Assembly (NCBI RefSeq): GCF_014836665.1
Contig: NZ_JACSQJ010000009.1
Span: 1-64,000 of the forward strand
Source of the DNA: Luteimonas colneyensis
GTDB taxonomy: Bacteria > Pseudomonadota > Gammaproteobacteria > Xanthomonadales > Xanthomonadaceae
Length of the DNA stretch: 64,000 nucleotides
Direction: 5' to 3'
The notes under the pieces are model-generated. The model saw only the letters and a program-made list of their open reading frames with translations. It was not told the origin of the DNA and ran no database searches. Below are positions 20,596 through 32,157 of the stretch, piece by piece. The position numbers and the translations under genes are program-made. Numbering within the stretch: the stretch's first letter is position 1; every line of letters begins with the position of its first letter.

Positions 20596-21629
20596 GGGGC
20601 CAGCCGCTGCAGGAAGGCGTCGGTCGCCTGCACGCGGAGGCCGTCGGCCGCGCGCATCACCCAGCGTGCGGCGAGGCCCCGCGCCTGTGCCAGCGCCAGG
20701 CCCGCGTCGGGTCCCAGCACGGTCAGCGCGGTGGCCCAGGCGTCGGCGGCCAGCGCTGTGCCGACGACCACGGTGACCGCCGCCGGCGCGTGCGCGACGG
20801 GCGCGCCGCTGCGCGGGTCGATCGTGTGCGAATACAGGCGGCCGCCGTGTTCGAAGCGGTGCCAGTGATCGCCCGAGGTGGCGACCGCGGCGTCGTCGAG
20901 CTCGATCACGCAGGCTGCGGCGGCGTCCCGCTGCGCGTCGCCGGGGGCCCCGGCATCGCCGCCGTCGCCGTCGCCGTCCCTGTCGGCGTCCGGCCAGGCC
21001 TCGGCCAGTACCTTCCACGCGCTGCCGTCCGGCTTGCGGCCGTAGCCACGCAGCTCGCCGCCGACCTCGACCAGCGCGGCGGGCACGCCCCGGGCCTGCA
21101 GCCAGTCCACCACGGCATCCACGCCATGGCCCTTGGCGATGCCGGACAGGTCGAGGGCGGTGCCGCCGGGCTGCAGCACCCGCTGGCCCACCGGATCGAG
21201 CGCGATCCGCTGCCAGCCCGTGCGCGCGCGCGCCTGCGCCAGCGCCTCTTCGTCCGGCACGCGCCCGCCGTCGCCGCCGGGGCCGAAGCCCCAGGCCTCG
21301 ACCAGCGGACCCACGCTCGGGTCGAACGCGCCCTCGCTGGCGGCGGCGATCGCCAGCGCCTCGCGCAGCACGTCGAAGAACTGCTGCGGCAGCGCCTGCC
21401 AGCTGCCGGCGGGTGCACGGTTGTAGAGGCTGATGTCGGAGTCGCGCTCCCAGGTGCTCATCTGCGCGACCACGCGGTCCAGGCAGGCCTGGACGCCGTC
21501 GTGTAGCGGATGCAGGTCCGCGCCCGGCGCAGCCGCGACCGAGGCGTGCCAGCGCGTGCCCATGGTGGCGCCGCCCAGCGCGTGCACCGCGAGGGCGCGG
21601 CGCGCATCGACGGCGCCGTGCGGGCCCAT
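20592..21629 (-). CDS. apbE: FAD:protein FMN transferase (ApbE family)
   Basis: This 345-residue enzyme covalently attaches FMN from FAD to Ser/Thr of target proteins. It shows GGATMGTRWH at about 19-28, MSTWERDSDISLYN, GAFDPSVGPLVEAWGF, the DLSGIAKGHGVD motif, VEVGGELRGYGRKPDG, and YSHTIDPRSGAPV near the end. Between residues 212 and 240 there is an Asp/Gly-rich insert (DADRDGDGDGGD) resembling a calcium loop. No signal peptide is visible, although most family members act outside the cytosol. The start overlaps the stop of the DUF4198 gene (TAATG). Its probable substrate is the DUF2271 protein two genes upstream. Confidence 0.92.
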   Translation of the reverse strand: MGPHGAVDARRALAVHALGGATMGTRWHASVAAAPGADLHPLHDGVQACLDRVVAQMSTWERDSDISLYNRAPAGSWQALPQQFFDVLREALAIAAASEGAFDPSVGPLVEAWGFGPGGDGGRVPDEEALAQARARTGWQRIALDPVGQRVLQPGGTALDLSGIAKGHGVDAVVDWLQARGVPAALVEVGGELRGYGRKPDGSAWKVLAEAWPDADRDGDGDGGDAGAPGDAQRDAAAACVIELDDAAVATSGDHWHRFEHGGRLYSHTIDPRSGAPVAHAPAAVTVVVGTALAADAWATALTVLGPDAGLALAQARGLAARWVMRAADGLRVQATDAFLQRLAP

Positions 21630-22501
21630 TACTGCGGCAGCACTTCCAGGGTGGCGACGTAGCCGAGGCGGCGGCCGGTGGCCTGCGGCAGGCTGGCCTG
21701 GTCGTCCTGCAGGCCGGTCTCCAGCCAGTAGATGCCGGCTTCCGGCCAGGTCACGCGCAGCAGGCCCTCGGCGTCGGTGGTCGCGGCGATGTCGTCCTGG
21801 GCGTTGCGGTAGCGGGTGCCGCCGCGGACGATCTCGAACTCGAGGCCTGCCGCCGGCTTGCCGTCGACCAGGATGCGGAAGGTCGCCTCCTCGCCCGCGA
21901 ACAGATCGTTGGGATGGGTCACCGGCTCCAGCTCGATGCCCTGGCCGGTCGGGGCCAGCGCGGTGGTGTTCGGCGCGCCATTGGTGACGAAGGTTTCGAC
22001 GCGGCGGACGGTCTCGGTGACTTCGAGGTTGCGGGCGTCCTTCGGCACCTTGGTGGCCAGGTCCTCGGCGGTGGCACTGCGCAGGAAGCCGCCGCGCGCG
22101 GCCGGGCCGGGCGGCGTGCCGTCGGCCTCGGCCTTCGCCTTCGCGGCCAGGCTCTCGGCCGTGTCCCAACGCGCCGACATGCCGCTGCCGGCATTGGCGA
22201 TGCGGTAGGTGCCCTGCTGCGCGAGCTGCACGTCGAAGGTGCTGCGGAACTTGCCGGTGGCGCCGTTGGCCAGCTCCGCGCGGCTGCCGTCGGGCGTGGT
22301 CACGGTGATGCCGTCCAGGCGCATCGGCACGTGGTCGGGGAAGAACAGCTGGTTGGACACCGCGGCGTCGAAGGTCACCCAGACGTCGCCGCCGGCGACG
22401 ACGGCCTGCGAGGGGATGATCCACTGCTTGTGCGCCGAGGCGGCCATGGGCAGCGCGGCGGCCAGGGCGAGCGCGAGTGCGAGGGTCTTCTTCATCATCA
22501 T
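21629..22501 (-). CDS. DUF4198 domain periplasmic protein
   Basis: This protein of up to 290 residues has a signal peptide (about 1-24) followed by the DUF4198 start HKQWIIPSQ. It continues with WVTFDAAVSNQLFFPDH, a central helical linker and a C-terminal Ig-like strand region (GLLRVTWPEAGIYWLE). Members are secreted proteins found with metal or iron uptake genes, but the function is unknown. Three consecutive ATG codons begin at 22501, 22498 and 22495. GGAG lies only two bases before the first, so one of the later two is probably used. Confidence 0.85.
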   Translation of the reverse strand: MMMKKTLALALALAAALPMAASAHKQWIIPSQAVVAGGDVWVTFDAAVSNQLFFPDHVPMRLDGITVTTPDGSRAELANGATGKFRSTFDVQLAQQGTYRIANAGSGMSARWDTAESLAAKAKAEADGTPPGPAARGGFLRSATAEDLATKVPKDARNLEVTETVRRVETFVTNGAPNTTALAPTGQGIELEPVTHPNDLFAGEEATFRILVDGKPAAGLEFEIVRGGTRYRNAQDDIAATTDAEGLLRVTWPEAGIYWLETGLQDDQASLPQATGRRLGYVATLEVLPQ

Positions 22502-22568
22502 GTCTCCGGAAGGGAATGCGGTGGAGTCGCCGGCGCGGCGTGCGGCCGGCGCGTCGTGCGGGCGGGCG

Positions 22569-23084
22569 TCAGGGCCGGATGGCGAGGCTCACCGCGCCGA
22601 GTTCGGTCTTGCCCTGGGCCTTGCCCGACTGCGCGGTCGTGGCCGGCCAGTCGAAGGGAATCTTCAGCAGCTCGCGGCCGCCGACTTCGCGCACGGCCTC
22701 GACCACCACGCTGTAGCGCCCGGGCGCGAGGCCGGACAGCCGCGGATCGCGGGCGTTGAACTTCAGCGCGTGGCGGCCCGCGGGCCGGGTCGGCCCGCTG
22801 ACGCCGTCCACCGGCATCTGCTGCGTGCGCCCCGACTTGCGCCACCACTGGCGCAGGTCGGGCAGCCACTTGGTGCCGTGGCCTTCGGCGGTGTCCTTCA
22901 TCATGTACCAGACCGACAGGTCGGCCGCGGCCTTGCCGTCGGCGCCTTCGACATAGACCGCGACGTAGGGCCGGTGGTACTCGGCGACGGACATCGACGG
23001 CACCTCGACCTCGACGGTCAGCTCCGCCGCGTAGGCCGGCGTGGCCAGCAGGCCGCTGAGGACGATGGTCAGGGGAATGCGCAT
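22569..23084 (-). CDS. DUF2271 periplasmic protein with flavinylation-like motif
   Basis: This 171-residue protein has a signal peptide (1-20) and the family-typical sequences VAEYHRPYVAVYVEG, DLSVWYMMKD, KWLPDLRQWWRKSGR and VVVEAVREVGGRELLKIPF. At 93-99 it reads D-G-V-S-G-P-T, close to the D-x-x-(S/T)-G-A-T site that ApbE enzymes flavinylate, so Thr99 may carry FMN (inference). It would be a periplasmic redox carrier, working between the PepSY protein and ferric iron. It lies between the PepSY and DUF4198 genes of the same operon. Confidence 0.86.
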   Translation of the reverse strand: MRIPLTIVLSGLLATPAYAAELTVEVEVPSMSVAEYHRPYVAVYVEGADGKAAADLSVWYMMKDTAEGHGTKWLPDLRQWWRKSGRTQQMPVDGVSGPTRPAGRHALKFNARDPRLSGLAPGRYSVVVEAVREVGGRELLKIPFDWPATTAQSGKAQGKTELGAVSLAIRP

Positions 23085-23109
23085 GTGCGGGTTCCTGGGT
23101 TGATGTGGG

Positions 23110-23751
23110 TCAATGGATGAACAGCAGCGCCAGCAGCACGGGGACCACCAGTCCCAGGCCCACCCAGGGCCAGGTGCCGGGCCGCTGCCGGGCGTGCATC
23201 TGCAGCAGGAACAGCCCGGTCAGCGTGAACACGATGCAGGCGATGGCGAAGACGTCGATGAACCAGCCCCAGGCCGGCCCCGAATTGCGGCCCTTATGCA
23301 GGTCGTTGAGGTAGGAGATCCAGCCGCGGTCGGTGCGTTCGTACTCCACCGTGCCGCCGGCCTTGTCGATCGCCAGCCAGGCGTCGCGGCCGGGGCCGGG
23401 CATCGACAGGTAGACCTCGTCCTCCGACCACTCGGCTTCGCGGCCGCCGGTGGGTGCGCCCAGCTCGTCGCGCAGCCAGCGCTCGAGCTCGCGCGGCAGC
23501 GGTGCGTTGCCTTCGGCGTGGGCGTCGAGATGGGGCAGGAGCTCCGCGGGCAGCTCGAGCTGGCGGTTGTCGACCTCCGGGCTGCCCTCGATCTTCGCGG
23601 CGTGGTTGAGCGTGATCCCGGTGACCGCGAACAGCAGCATGCCGACCAGGCACACCGCCGAGCTGATCCAGTGCCACTGGTGCAGGGTGCGCAGCCAGAA
23701 GCCGCGGCGCTGGGCCGCGGCATTGCCGGAAGGTACGGAGGGTCGGGTCAT
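23110..23751 (-). CDS. PepSY-associated transmembrane protein
   Basis: This 213-residue inner-membrane protein has helices at about 29-48, 159-181 and 193-212. A periplasmic loop of about 110 residues includes the PepSY-like part [22 protein letters not shown]. The histidines in LHQWHW and NHAAK around helix 1, and in LNDLHKG before helix 2, are placed like heme or metal ligands in PepSY reductases. Such proteins accompany siderophore receptors and are thought to move electrons across the membrane. It follows the TonB receptor gene after 19 bases. Confidence 0.87.
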   Translation of the reverse strand: MTRPSVPSGNAAAQRRGFWLRTLHQWHWISSAVCLVGMLLFAVTGITLNHAAKIEGSPEVDNRQLELPAELLPHLDAHAEGNAPLPRELERWLRDELGAPTGGREAEWSEDEVYLSMPGPGRDAWLAIDKAGGTVEYERTDRGWISYLNDLHKGRNSGPAWGWFIDVFAIACIVFTLTGLFLLQMHARQRPGTWPWVGLGLVVPVLLALLFIH

Positions 23752-23770
23752 CGAGGGCCGGCGTCGCGGG

Positions 23771-26149
23771 TCAGAACTGCACGTTCAGGCTGAGCCACAG
23801 GTTCCGCGACTTGTCCTTGTTGTTGTAGTCGTCGAAATAGGTGGGCGTGTAGGCGCCGTTCGCGTCCTGCGTCCACACGGTGCGGAAGCTGGTGAAGTCC
23901 TCGTCGAGCAGGTTGTTGATGCGCGCGTTGAGGCGGACATTGTCGCTGAAGCGGTACTGCGCGCCGAGGTGGAGGACGGTGTAGTCCTCGTAGTCGTGGC
24001 GGACGCCGTCGATCACGTCGCGGTAGCGCTTGGAGCGGGTCTCCGACGACAGCTGCAGGCTGAAGTCATCGGTGGCCTGCCAGTTGATGCTGGCGTTGAC
24101 CATGTGCTTCGCGGTGTTGGTCAGCGGCAGGCCCTCCTGCTCGCCGCTCAGCTGCTCGCTGTCGGTGAAGGTGTAGTTGGCGCGCAGCGACCAGGCCTCG
24201 CTGATGCCCCAGCGGCCGGCGACTTCGGCGCCCTGCACGCGCACCTCGTCGATGTTGATGTTCTGCGCATAGGTCGTGTAGCCGAGCAGCGCGAAGTCGC
24301 CGAGGTTGGCGCAGGGGCGCACGCCGCCGGTCTGCTCGCAGCTCAGGCTGGTCTCGCCGCGGGCGATCTTGTCGTCGAAGTCGTTGCGGAAGACGGTGAT
24401 GTTGAAGTTGTGTTCGCCGTCGGGCGCGGTCCAGTACAGCGCGACCTCGGTGTTGACGCTGGTCTCCGGCTCGAGGTCGGGGTTGCCGACGAAGGGCGAG
24501 GTGCCCTGGCCGCCGAAGCCGATGATGCCGTCGTACAGGTCGGTGGTCTTGGGCGTCTTGTAGCCCGTGCTGACGCCGCCCTTCAGGGTCCAGTCCTCGG
24601 CCAGGTCCCACACCGCGTACGCGCGCGGGCTCAGGTGGCTGCCGAACATGTTGTGGTCGTCGTGGCGCACGCCCAGGGTGATGGTGAGTGCGTCGACCGG
24701 GGTCCAGTTGTCCTCCGCGAACACCGACCACATCCGGTGCTCCTGGACGGTGCCGGCGCCGTCGCCGCCACCCTCCATGCCGAACACGCCGTCCTCCAGC
24801 TCGCCGTCGATGACCTGGCCGCCGACGATCACATGGTGGTTCGCGCCCAGCGCGAAGTCGAGCTTGCCGTCCAGCGTGTACTGGCGGCTCTCCATGGTGC
24901 GCTTTGGGCGCGGCAGGAAGGTGTGGATGGCCAGCTGCTGGCGCTCGTCGCGCCCGAGGCCGGCGTACGGGCCGGTGTCGCAGACGATGGCATTGCCACA
25001 GTAGATGTCGTCGTGCAGCAGGCGCTCGGCCACGGTGAAGGGCAGGGTGCGGCCGTGGTTGGCGGTCTCGATGTGCGACAGCGACAGGAAGCTGTTGCCG
25101 AACTCCCACTGCCCCTGGTGGGTCAGCGACCACTGGTCGCGGGTGAACTCCTGGTCGGCGGCGTAGCCCACGCGCGGTGGCGACCGCCAGATGCCCCCCA
25201 GCCCGTCCACGGTCCCCAGCGGGTAGGTCTCGGTGCCGAGGTTGTTGAGGTAGGGCGTGTTGTCGTACACCTGCTCGGAGCGGTCGTACTCGAACACCAC
25301 GCTCTGGAACTCGCCGGGCGTCCAGCTCAGGGTCACGCCGGCGCTCTTATTGGTGTTGTCGACCGTCTTGCCGCCGCCGCCGAAGCCCAGCGAGCGCTCG
25401 AACTCCGTGCCGTCGGGCGCGGTGATCACTTCGTACTCGGGAGTGGACGAATTGCGGTCGTACCAGGAGCCGCGCACGGCCAGGCCCAGCGTGTCCTCGA
25501 CCAGCGGCCCCATCACCGCGAAATCGAAGGTGCTGTCGCTGCCGAAGTCGTCGTTTTCCTGCAGGTTGTGCGAAGCGGTGGCCGAGCCCATCCAGCGATG
25601 GCCGACCTTGCGCGTGATGATGTTGATCACGCCGCCCAGCGCGTCCGCCCCATACAGCGTCGACGCCGGGCCGCGGATCACTTCGATGCGCTCGATCATG
25701 TCCAGCGGCGGCACGTGGTTGAACTGGTTGCCGCCGAAGTTGTTGGGATAGATGTCGCCGTGGTTGTTCTGGCGCTTGCCGTCGATGAGGATCAACGTGT
25801 AGTCAGGCCCCATGCCGCGCATGCTGACGGTCTTCTGCCCGGTCTTGTCCGAGGTCTCGCCGACGTCGATGCCCTCGAGGTCGCGCACGGCGTCGGTCAG
25901 GGTCACGTAGGGGCGCGTGGACAGGTCCTCGCGGGTGATGACGCTGATGCTGGCGGGCGCGTCGGTGATCTTCTGCTCGAACCCGGCAGCCGTGACCACG
26001 ATGGTGTCGAAGTCGGTGGCATCGGCGCCACCGTCGGGCATGGCGTCCTGCGCCATGGCCTGTGACAGCGGCAGCAGCAGGGCGATCGAGGTGGACAGCA
26101 GGGTGCGCGCGGGCGCACGTCGCGCAGGGCGGGCGGCGTGGTTGGACAT
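23771..26149 (-). CDS. TonB-dependent outer-membrane receptor, iron/siderophore type
   Basis: This 792-residue receptor has a signal peptide (about 1-33) and a TonB box-like [10 protein letters not shown] at 47-56. The plug domain contains [32 protein letters not shown] and [27 protein letters not shown]. The 22-strand barrel ends with an aromatic residue (L-N-V-Q-F). It resembles FepA/IrgA-type catecholate receptors, but the ligand cannot be deduced. It is the first gene of the operon and sits behind a Fur box overlapping a strong promoter. Confidence 0.93.
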   Translation of the reverse strand: MSNHAARPARRAPARTLLSTSIALLLPLSQAMAQDAMPDGGADATDFDTIVVTAAGFEQKITDAPASISVITREDLSTRPYVTLTDAVRDLEGIDVGETSDKTGQKTVSMRGMGPDYTLILIDGKRQNNHGDIYPNNFGGNQFNHVPPLDMIERIEVIRGPASTLYGADALGGVINIITRKVGHRWMGSATASHNLQENDDFGSDSTFDFAVMGPLVEDTLGLAVRGSWYDRNSSTPEYEVITAPDGTEFERSLGFGGGGKTVDNTNKSAGVTLSWTPGEFQSVVFEYDRSEQVYDNTPYLNNLGTETYPLGTVDGLGGIWRSPPRVGYAADQEFTRDQWSLTHQGQWEFGNSFLSLSHIETANHGRTLPFTVAERLLHDDIYCGNAIVCDTGPYAGLGRDERQQLAIHTFLPRPKRTMESRQYTLDGKLDFALGANHHVIVGGQVIDGELEDGVFGMEGGGDGAGTVQEHRMWSVFAEDNWTPVDALTITLGVRHDDHNMFGSHLSPRAYAVWDLAEDWTLKGGVSTGYKTPKTTDLYDGIIGFGGQGTSPFVGNPDLEPETSVNTEVALYWTAPDGEHNFNITVFRNDFDDKIARGETSLSCEQTGGVRPCANLGDFALLGYTTYAQNINIDEVRVQGAEVAGRWGISEAWSLRANYTFTDSEQLSGEQEGLPLTNTAKHMVNASINWQATDDFSLQLSSETRSKRYRDVIDGVRHDYEDYTVLHLGAQYRFSDNVRLNARINNLLDEDFTSFRTVWTQDANGAYTPTYFDDYNNKDKSRNLWLSLNVQF

Positions 26150-26264
26150 GGGACGGGGATGCTCCGAAGCGGGGTTCTTGGCGGGCCCGCGTCACTGGCG
26201 GCGGCTGGACGCGTGGAGGGTCGCCGGGTCTGCAGGCGGCCGGGCGGCTCCATGAATGGCCTGC

Positions 26265-26293
26265 ATCTTAATGAGAACCATTAGCATGTGCAA
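26265..26293 (-). promoter_or_regulatory. Sigma-70-like promoter of the TonB receptor operon
   Basis: On the minus strand TTGCAC (26293-26288) and TAAGAT (26270-26265) are separated by exactly 17 bases. This is close to consensus and about 116 bases before the receptor start. Confidence 0.75.
26268..26286 (-). promoter_or_regulatory. Fur box
   Basis: The 19-base site TTAATGAGAACCATTAGCA agrees with the Fur consensus at 13 of 17 core positions. It covers the -10 element and spacer of the promoter, so iron-loaded Fur would block polymerase directly. The neighbouring gene upstream is on the same strand, so only the receptor operon is placed to respond. Confidence 0.85.
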
Positions 26294-26347
26294 CGGATTC
26301 TTGATTCCATCCGGGCGCCGGGGGCGCCGCCGGACGGGTGGCGGCGG

Positions 26348-26680
26348 TCAGCCCCGGTCGTCGCGGGTCCAGATGCCGTCGTGTTCCCGTTTCACCGGGA
26401 ACTTCGCCACCGGCTCGTAGGCCGGGGCGCAGAGCGCACGGCCGTCGCGGACGTCGAACTTCGCACCGTGCAGCACGCATTCGATGGTGCCGCTGGCGGG
26501 GTCGAAGGCGCCGGCCGACAGCTCGAAGTCCTCGTGGCTGCAGACGTCCTCGAGCGCATAGAGTTCGCCGTCGAGGTTGAGCACCAGGATCGGGGTACCG
26601 GTGACCTCGTCGAAGGCGCCGCGCATCTCGCCGGGCAGCAGCTCGGCGCTGGCGCAAACGAAGGTCCAGACGTCGCTCAC
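26348..26680 (-). CDS. Rieske [2Fe-2S] ferredoxin
   Basis: This 110-residue protein is a soluble Rieske ferredoxin of the non-heme oxygenase subunit type. The cluster ligands are C47 and H49 in D-V-C-S-H-E-D and C68 and H71 in E-C-V-L-H-G. The GTG start at 26680 overlaps the stop of the GNAT gene (GTGA). It lies at the end of the suf operon, so it could be a client or helper of Fe-S assembly; no oxygenase gene is nearby. Its 3' end is followed by the Fur-controlled promoter region. Confidence 0.9.
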   Translation of the reverse strand: MSDVWTFVCASAELLPGEMRGAFDEVTGTPILVLNLDGELYALEDVCSHEDFELSAGAFDPASGTIECVLHGAKFDVRDGRALCAPAYEPVAKFPVKREHDGIWTRDDRG

Positions 26681-27201
26681 AGGGTTTTCTCCAGGACCTC
26701 GAAGCGCAGGTCGCCGCGCTTCGGGATGCCGAAGCGGATGTCGCCATAGGGGAAGGGGTGGTGGACGCCGGTGCGCCGGTAGCCCAGCCGCTGGTACCAC
26801 GCGATCAGCTCGTCGCGCAGGTCGATCACGGTCATCTGCATCTTCGGCAGTCGCCACTCGTCGCGGGCGATGCGCTCGCACTCGGCCAGCGTCGCACGGC
26901 CGATGCCGCCGCCCTGGCAGGCCGGCTCGACCGCGAACATGCCGAAGTAGCCGCGCTCGCCGAGGTCCGCGACGTGGGCGCAGGCCAGCAGCTCGGAACC
27001 GCGCAGGCCCAGCACCACGCGGCTGCCGGGGCGGCCGATGTCCGCGCGCAGCACGTCGGCGTCGATGCGCTCGCCGTCGAGCAGGTCGGCCTCGGTGGTC
27101 CAGCCGGCGCGGCTGGCGTCGCCGCGGTAGGCGCGGGTCACCAGCTGCACGATGGCGTCGATGTCGGCGTCGGTGGCGGCGCGGAAGTGCAGGTCGGTCA
27201 T
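26677..27201 (-). CDS. GNAT family N-acetyltransferase
   Basis: This 174-residue protein has the GNAT fold: FRAATDADIDAIVQLV, then YFGMFAVEPACQGGGIGRATL with the acetyl-CoA loop Q-G-G-G-I-G-R, and WYQRLGYRRTG near the end. The acceptor is unknown. It follows sufS by 28 bases and overlaps the Rieske gene, so it is probably transcribed with the suf operon. Confidence 0.88.
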   Translation of the reverse strand: MTDLHFRAATDADIDAIVQLVTRAYRGDASRAGWTTEADLLDGERIDADVLRADIGRPGSRVVLGLRGSELLACAHVADLGERGYFGMFAVEPACQGGGIGRATLAECERIARDEWRLPKMQMTVIDLRDELIAWYQRLGYRRTGVHHPFPYGDIRFGIPKRGDLRFEVLEKTL

Positions 27202-27229
27202 GCCGCGATTGTGCCGGCCCCCGGCGGCC

Positions 27230-28519
27230 TCACGCCAGCAGCCGGCGCACCTTGTGCAGGGCGGCGATGAAGGCGTCGATCTCGTCGTGGGTGTTGTAGA
27301 AGGCCAGCGACGCGCGGCAGGTCGCGGTGACCCCCAGCCACTCCAGCAGCGGATGCGCGCAGTGCTGGCCGGAGCGTACCGCCACGCCTTCCAGGTCGAG
27401 CAGGGTGGCGAGGTCGTGCGAATGCACGCCGTCGATCGCGAACGACACCACCGCCGCCTTGCCGGGCGCGGTGCCGAACACGCGCAGGCCGTCGACCTTG
27501 GCGAACTCCTCGTCCAGGTGCGCCAGGAGCGCCTGTTCGCGTGCTTCCACGTGCTCCATGCCCAGGGTCGACAGATAGTCGACCGCCGCGCCCAGGCCGA
27601 CGAAGCCGGCGATGTTGGGCGTGCCGGCCTCGAACTTGCGCGGCGGGTCGTTGAACACGGTGCCGCCGTCCAGCCGCACTTCCCTGATCATCTCGCCGCC
27701 ACCGATGAAGGGCGGCATGGCCTCCAGGTGCTCGCGCCGCGCCCACAGCGCGCCGGTGCCGGTCGGCGCGCACATCTTGTGGCCGGTGAGCGCATAGAAG
27801 TCGCAGCCGATGGCAGCGACGTCGACCGGACGGTGCGGCAGCGCCTGCGAGCCGTCGACCACGGTGACGATGCCGCGCTTGCGTGCCTCCCGACAGATGT
27901 CGGCGACCGGATTGACGGTGCCGAGCACGTTGCTGACGTGGCCGACCGCGAGCAGCTTCACAGCGCCGGTCATCTTCGCGCGCAGCATGTCCAGGTCGAG
28001 GCGGCCATCGGGCAGCAGCTCGACCACGTCGATGCGCGCGCCGGTGCGCTGCGCCACCAGCTGCCAGGGCACGATGTTGGCGTGGTGCTCCATGCGCGTG
28101 AGCAGGATGACGTCGCCGGCCTCCAGCCGCGGCAGCGCCCAGGAGTACGCCACCAGGTTGATCGCGAAGGTGGTGCCGCTGGTGAGCACCAGGTCGTCGG
28201 CGCGCACGTTGAGGAAGCGCGCCAGCTTCGCCCGCGCGCCCTCGTAGGCCTCGGTGGCCTCGCTGCCGAGCTGGTGCACGGCGCGGCTGACGTTGGCGTT
28301 GTGGCGGCGGTAGAAGGTGTCGACGGCCTCGATCACCGCCGCCGGCTTCTGCCCGGTGTTGGCCGAGTCGAGGTAGACCAGCGGCTTGCCGTGGACCTCG
28401 CGCGCAAGCAGCGGGAAATCCCCGCGGACCCTGTTCCAGTCCACCCCGGACCCCGACGCCCCGTTCCCCGACTGCGGGGGAAGGCCGGGATGGGGGCGCG
28501 CCTCGCCGGGCACGCTCAT
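27230..28519 (-). CDS. sufS: Cysteine desulfurase SufS
   Basis: This 429-residue PLP enzyme takes sulfur from cysteine for Fe-S assembly. Landmarks are NANVSRAVHQLG, TSGTTFAINLVA, MEHHANIVPW, VDGSQALPHRPVD, the PLP lysine K248 in LTGHKMCAPTG and the persulfide cysteine C387 in RSGQHCAHP. A Pro/Gly-rich N-terminal extension of about 25 residues precedes the usual start. Its ATG overlaps the sufD stop (ATGA). No sufE or sufU is in the window. Confidence 0.96.
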   Translation of the reverse strand: MSVPGEARPHPGLPPQSGNGASGSGVDWNRVRGDFPLLAREVHGKPLVYLDSANTGQKPAAVIEAVDTFYRRHNANVSRAVHQLGSEATEAYEGARAKLARFLNVRADDLVLTSGTTFAINLVAYSWALPRLEAGDVILLTRMEHHANIVPWQLVAQRTGARIDVVELLPDGRLDLDMLRAKMTGAVKLLAVGHVSNVLGTVNPVADICREARKRGIVTVVDGSQALPHRPVDVAAIGCDFYALTGHKMCAPTGTGALWARREHLEAMPPFIGGGEMIREVRLDGGTVFNDPPRKFEAGTPNIAGFVGLGAAVDYLSTLGMEHVEAREQALLAHLDEEFAKVDGLRVFGTAPGKAAVVSFAIDGVHSHDLATLLDLEGVAVRSGQHCAHPLLEWLGVTATCRASLAFYNTHDEIDAFIAALHKVRRLLA

Positions 28520-29786
28520 GCCAGCGCCTGCGCCGCGATCGCCCGGTCCAGCCAGGCCTCCAGCCGCTCGCGGATCGCCGGCGTCTCCACCACCGACACC
28601 AGCGGCTCGCGCACGAAGGCCGCGGTCAGCAGCGCCCGCGCCTCGTCCTCGGGCAGGCCGCGCGAGCGCAGGTAGAACATGGCGTTCTCATCCAGCTGGC
28701 CGACGGTCGCGCCGTGCGCGGCGGTCACCTCGTCGGCGTGGATCACCAGCACCGGCTGGGTGTCGATCTCGGCGGTGTCGGACAGCAGCAGGTTCTTGTT
28801 CGACAGCTTCGCATCGGTGCCGTCGGCGCCCTCGCGGATCTCGATGCCGCCGTGGAAGACCGCGCGGCCGCGGCCGGCGGCCATGCCGCGCCAGCCCAGC
28901 TCGCAGCGGGTGTCGCGGGCGATGTGGTCGATGCCCAGGCGGGTGTCGAGGTGGCGCCGGCCCGAGGCCAGCAGCACGCCGTTGGCGACCAGTTCGGCAT
29001 TCTCGCCTTCCAGGCGCACGTTGAGCTCGTGGCGCGACAGCGCGCCGCCCAGTTCGAGATCGAGGCGGCGGTAGCTGGACTCGCGCGCGAGCACGGCGTC
29101 GGTGCGGGTGAACAGCGTCGCGCGGTCCGACTCGTCCTGCACGCGGGCGTGGCGCAGCGAGGCGTTCGCGGCCAGGTGCACGTGGGCGATGGCGTTGCCG
29201 AGGTGGGCATGCCCGCCGCCGGCGACGTGGTGCTCGATCACCGTGGCCGACGCGCCGCGGCGCAGCTCGACCAGGTGGCGCGCGTGCCAGGCGAGGTCGC
29301 CTTCGGCGGGCAGGCCGATGAAGACCAGGTGCACCGGCGCCTCCACCGCCACGCCCTCGGCGATGCGCAGCACCGCGCCGTCGTCGGCGAGCGCGGCGTT
29401 GAGGCGGGCGAAGACTTCGTCCGCGCGCTCATAGCTGCGTGCGAGCACGTTGCTTTCGCGCGGGTCGGGATCGGCAAGCGCCTGGGCCATGGTCAGCAGG
29501 CGCGCGCCCTCGGGCAGGCCGGACAGATCGGACAGCGCCGCATCATGGCGACCGTTGACGAACACCAGGCGCGGCGCCGGGATGTCGGCGATCAGCGCCG
29601 GGTCGACGCCGGCGTGGGGTAGCGGTACCGGCGAGAAGCCGCGGCGCTCGAGCTGGCGCAGCGAGGTGTACTTCCAGGCCTCGCTGCGCGCATGCGGCAG
29701 GCCGTCGCGCAGCGCGGCCTCCATCGCGGCGCGGCGTGCGCCACCACCGCTGAAGCCCGCGGCCAGCGAATCGAGCAGGGTCGCCA

Positions 29787-29787
<1 letters not shown>
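28516..29787 (-). CDS. sufD: Fe-S cluster assembly protein SufD
   Basis: This 423-residue scaffold partner of SufB has the family beta-helix and the C-terminal segment AAHGATVGQLDENAMFYLRS. In this segment SufB has Cys and SufD has Leu, and the His-Gly of the cluster interface is kept. I chose the ATG at 29787, which overlaps the sufC stop (TAATG), over an ATG 39 bases upstream that would lie inside sufC. With SufB and SufC it forms the SufBCD scaffold in the cytosol. Confidence 0.94.
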
Positions 29788-30554
<767 letters not shown>

Positions 30555-30605
30555 TTCGTTCTCTCGTGTCTGGGACGACCGGCCAACCGACCGACCTCCC
30601 GATTC

Positions 30606-30631
30606 CTGTAGGAGCAGCTACAGCTGCGACC
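30606..30631. repeat. Half copy of dispersed palindromic element
   Basis: The 26 bases starting CTGTAGGAGCAGCTACAGCT match one arm of the complete elements at 44269-44337 and 50871-50969. This single arm lies between sufB and sufC. Confidence 0.85.
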
Positions 30632-30667
30632 CGCCCTCGCGGCAGCCGCACCCGCGACCGCCCGGTC

Positions 30668-32140
<1,473 letters not shown>

Positions 32141-32157
32141 TGCGGGCTGCCTGGTAT

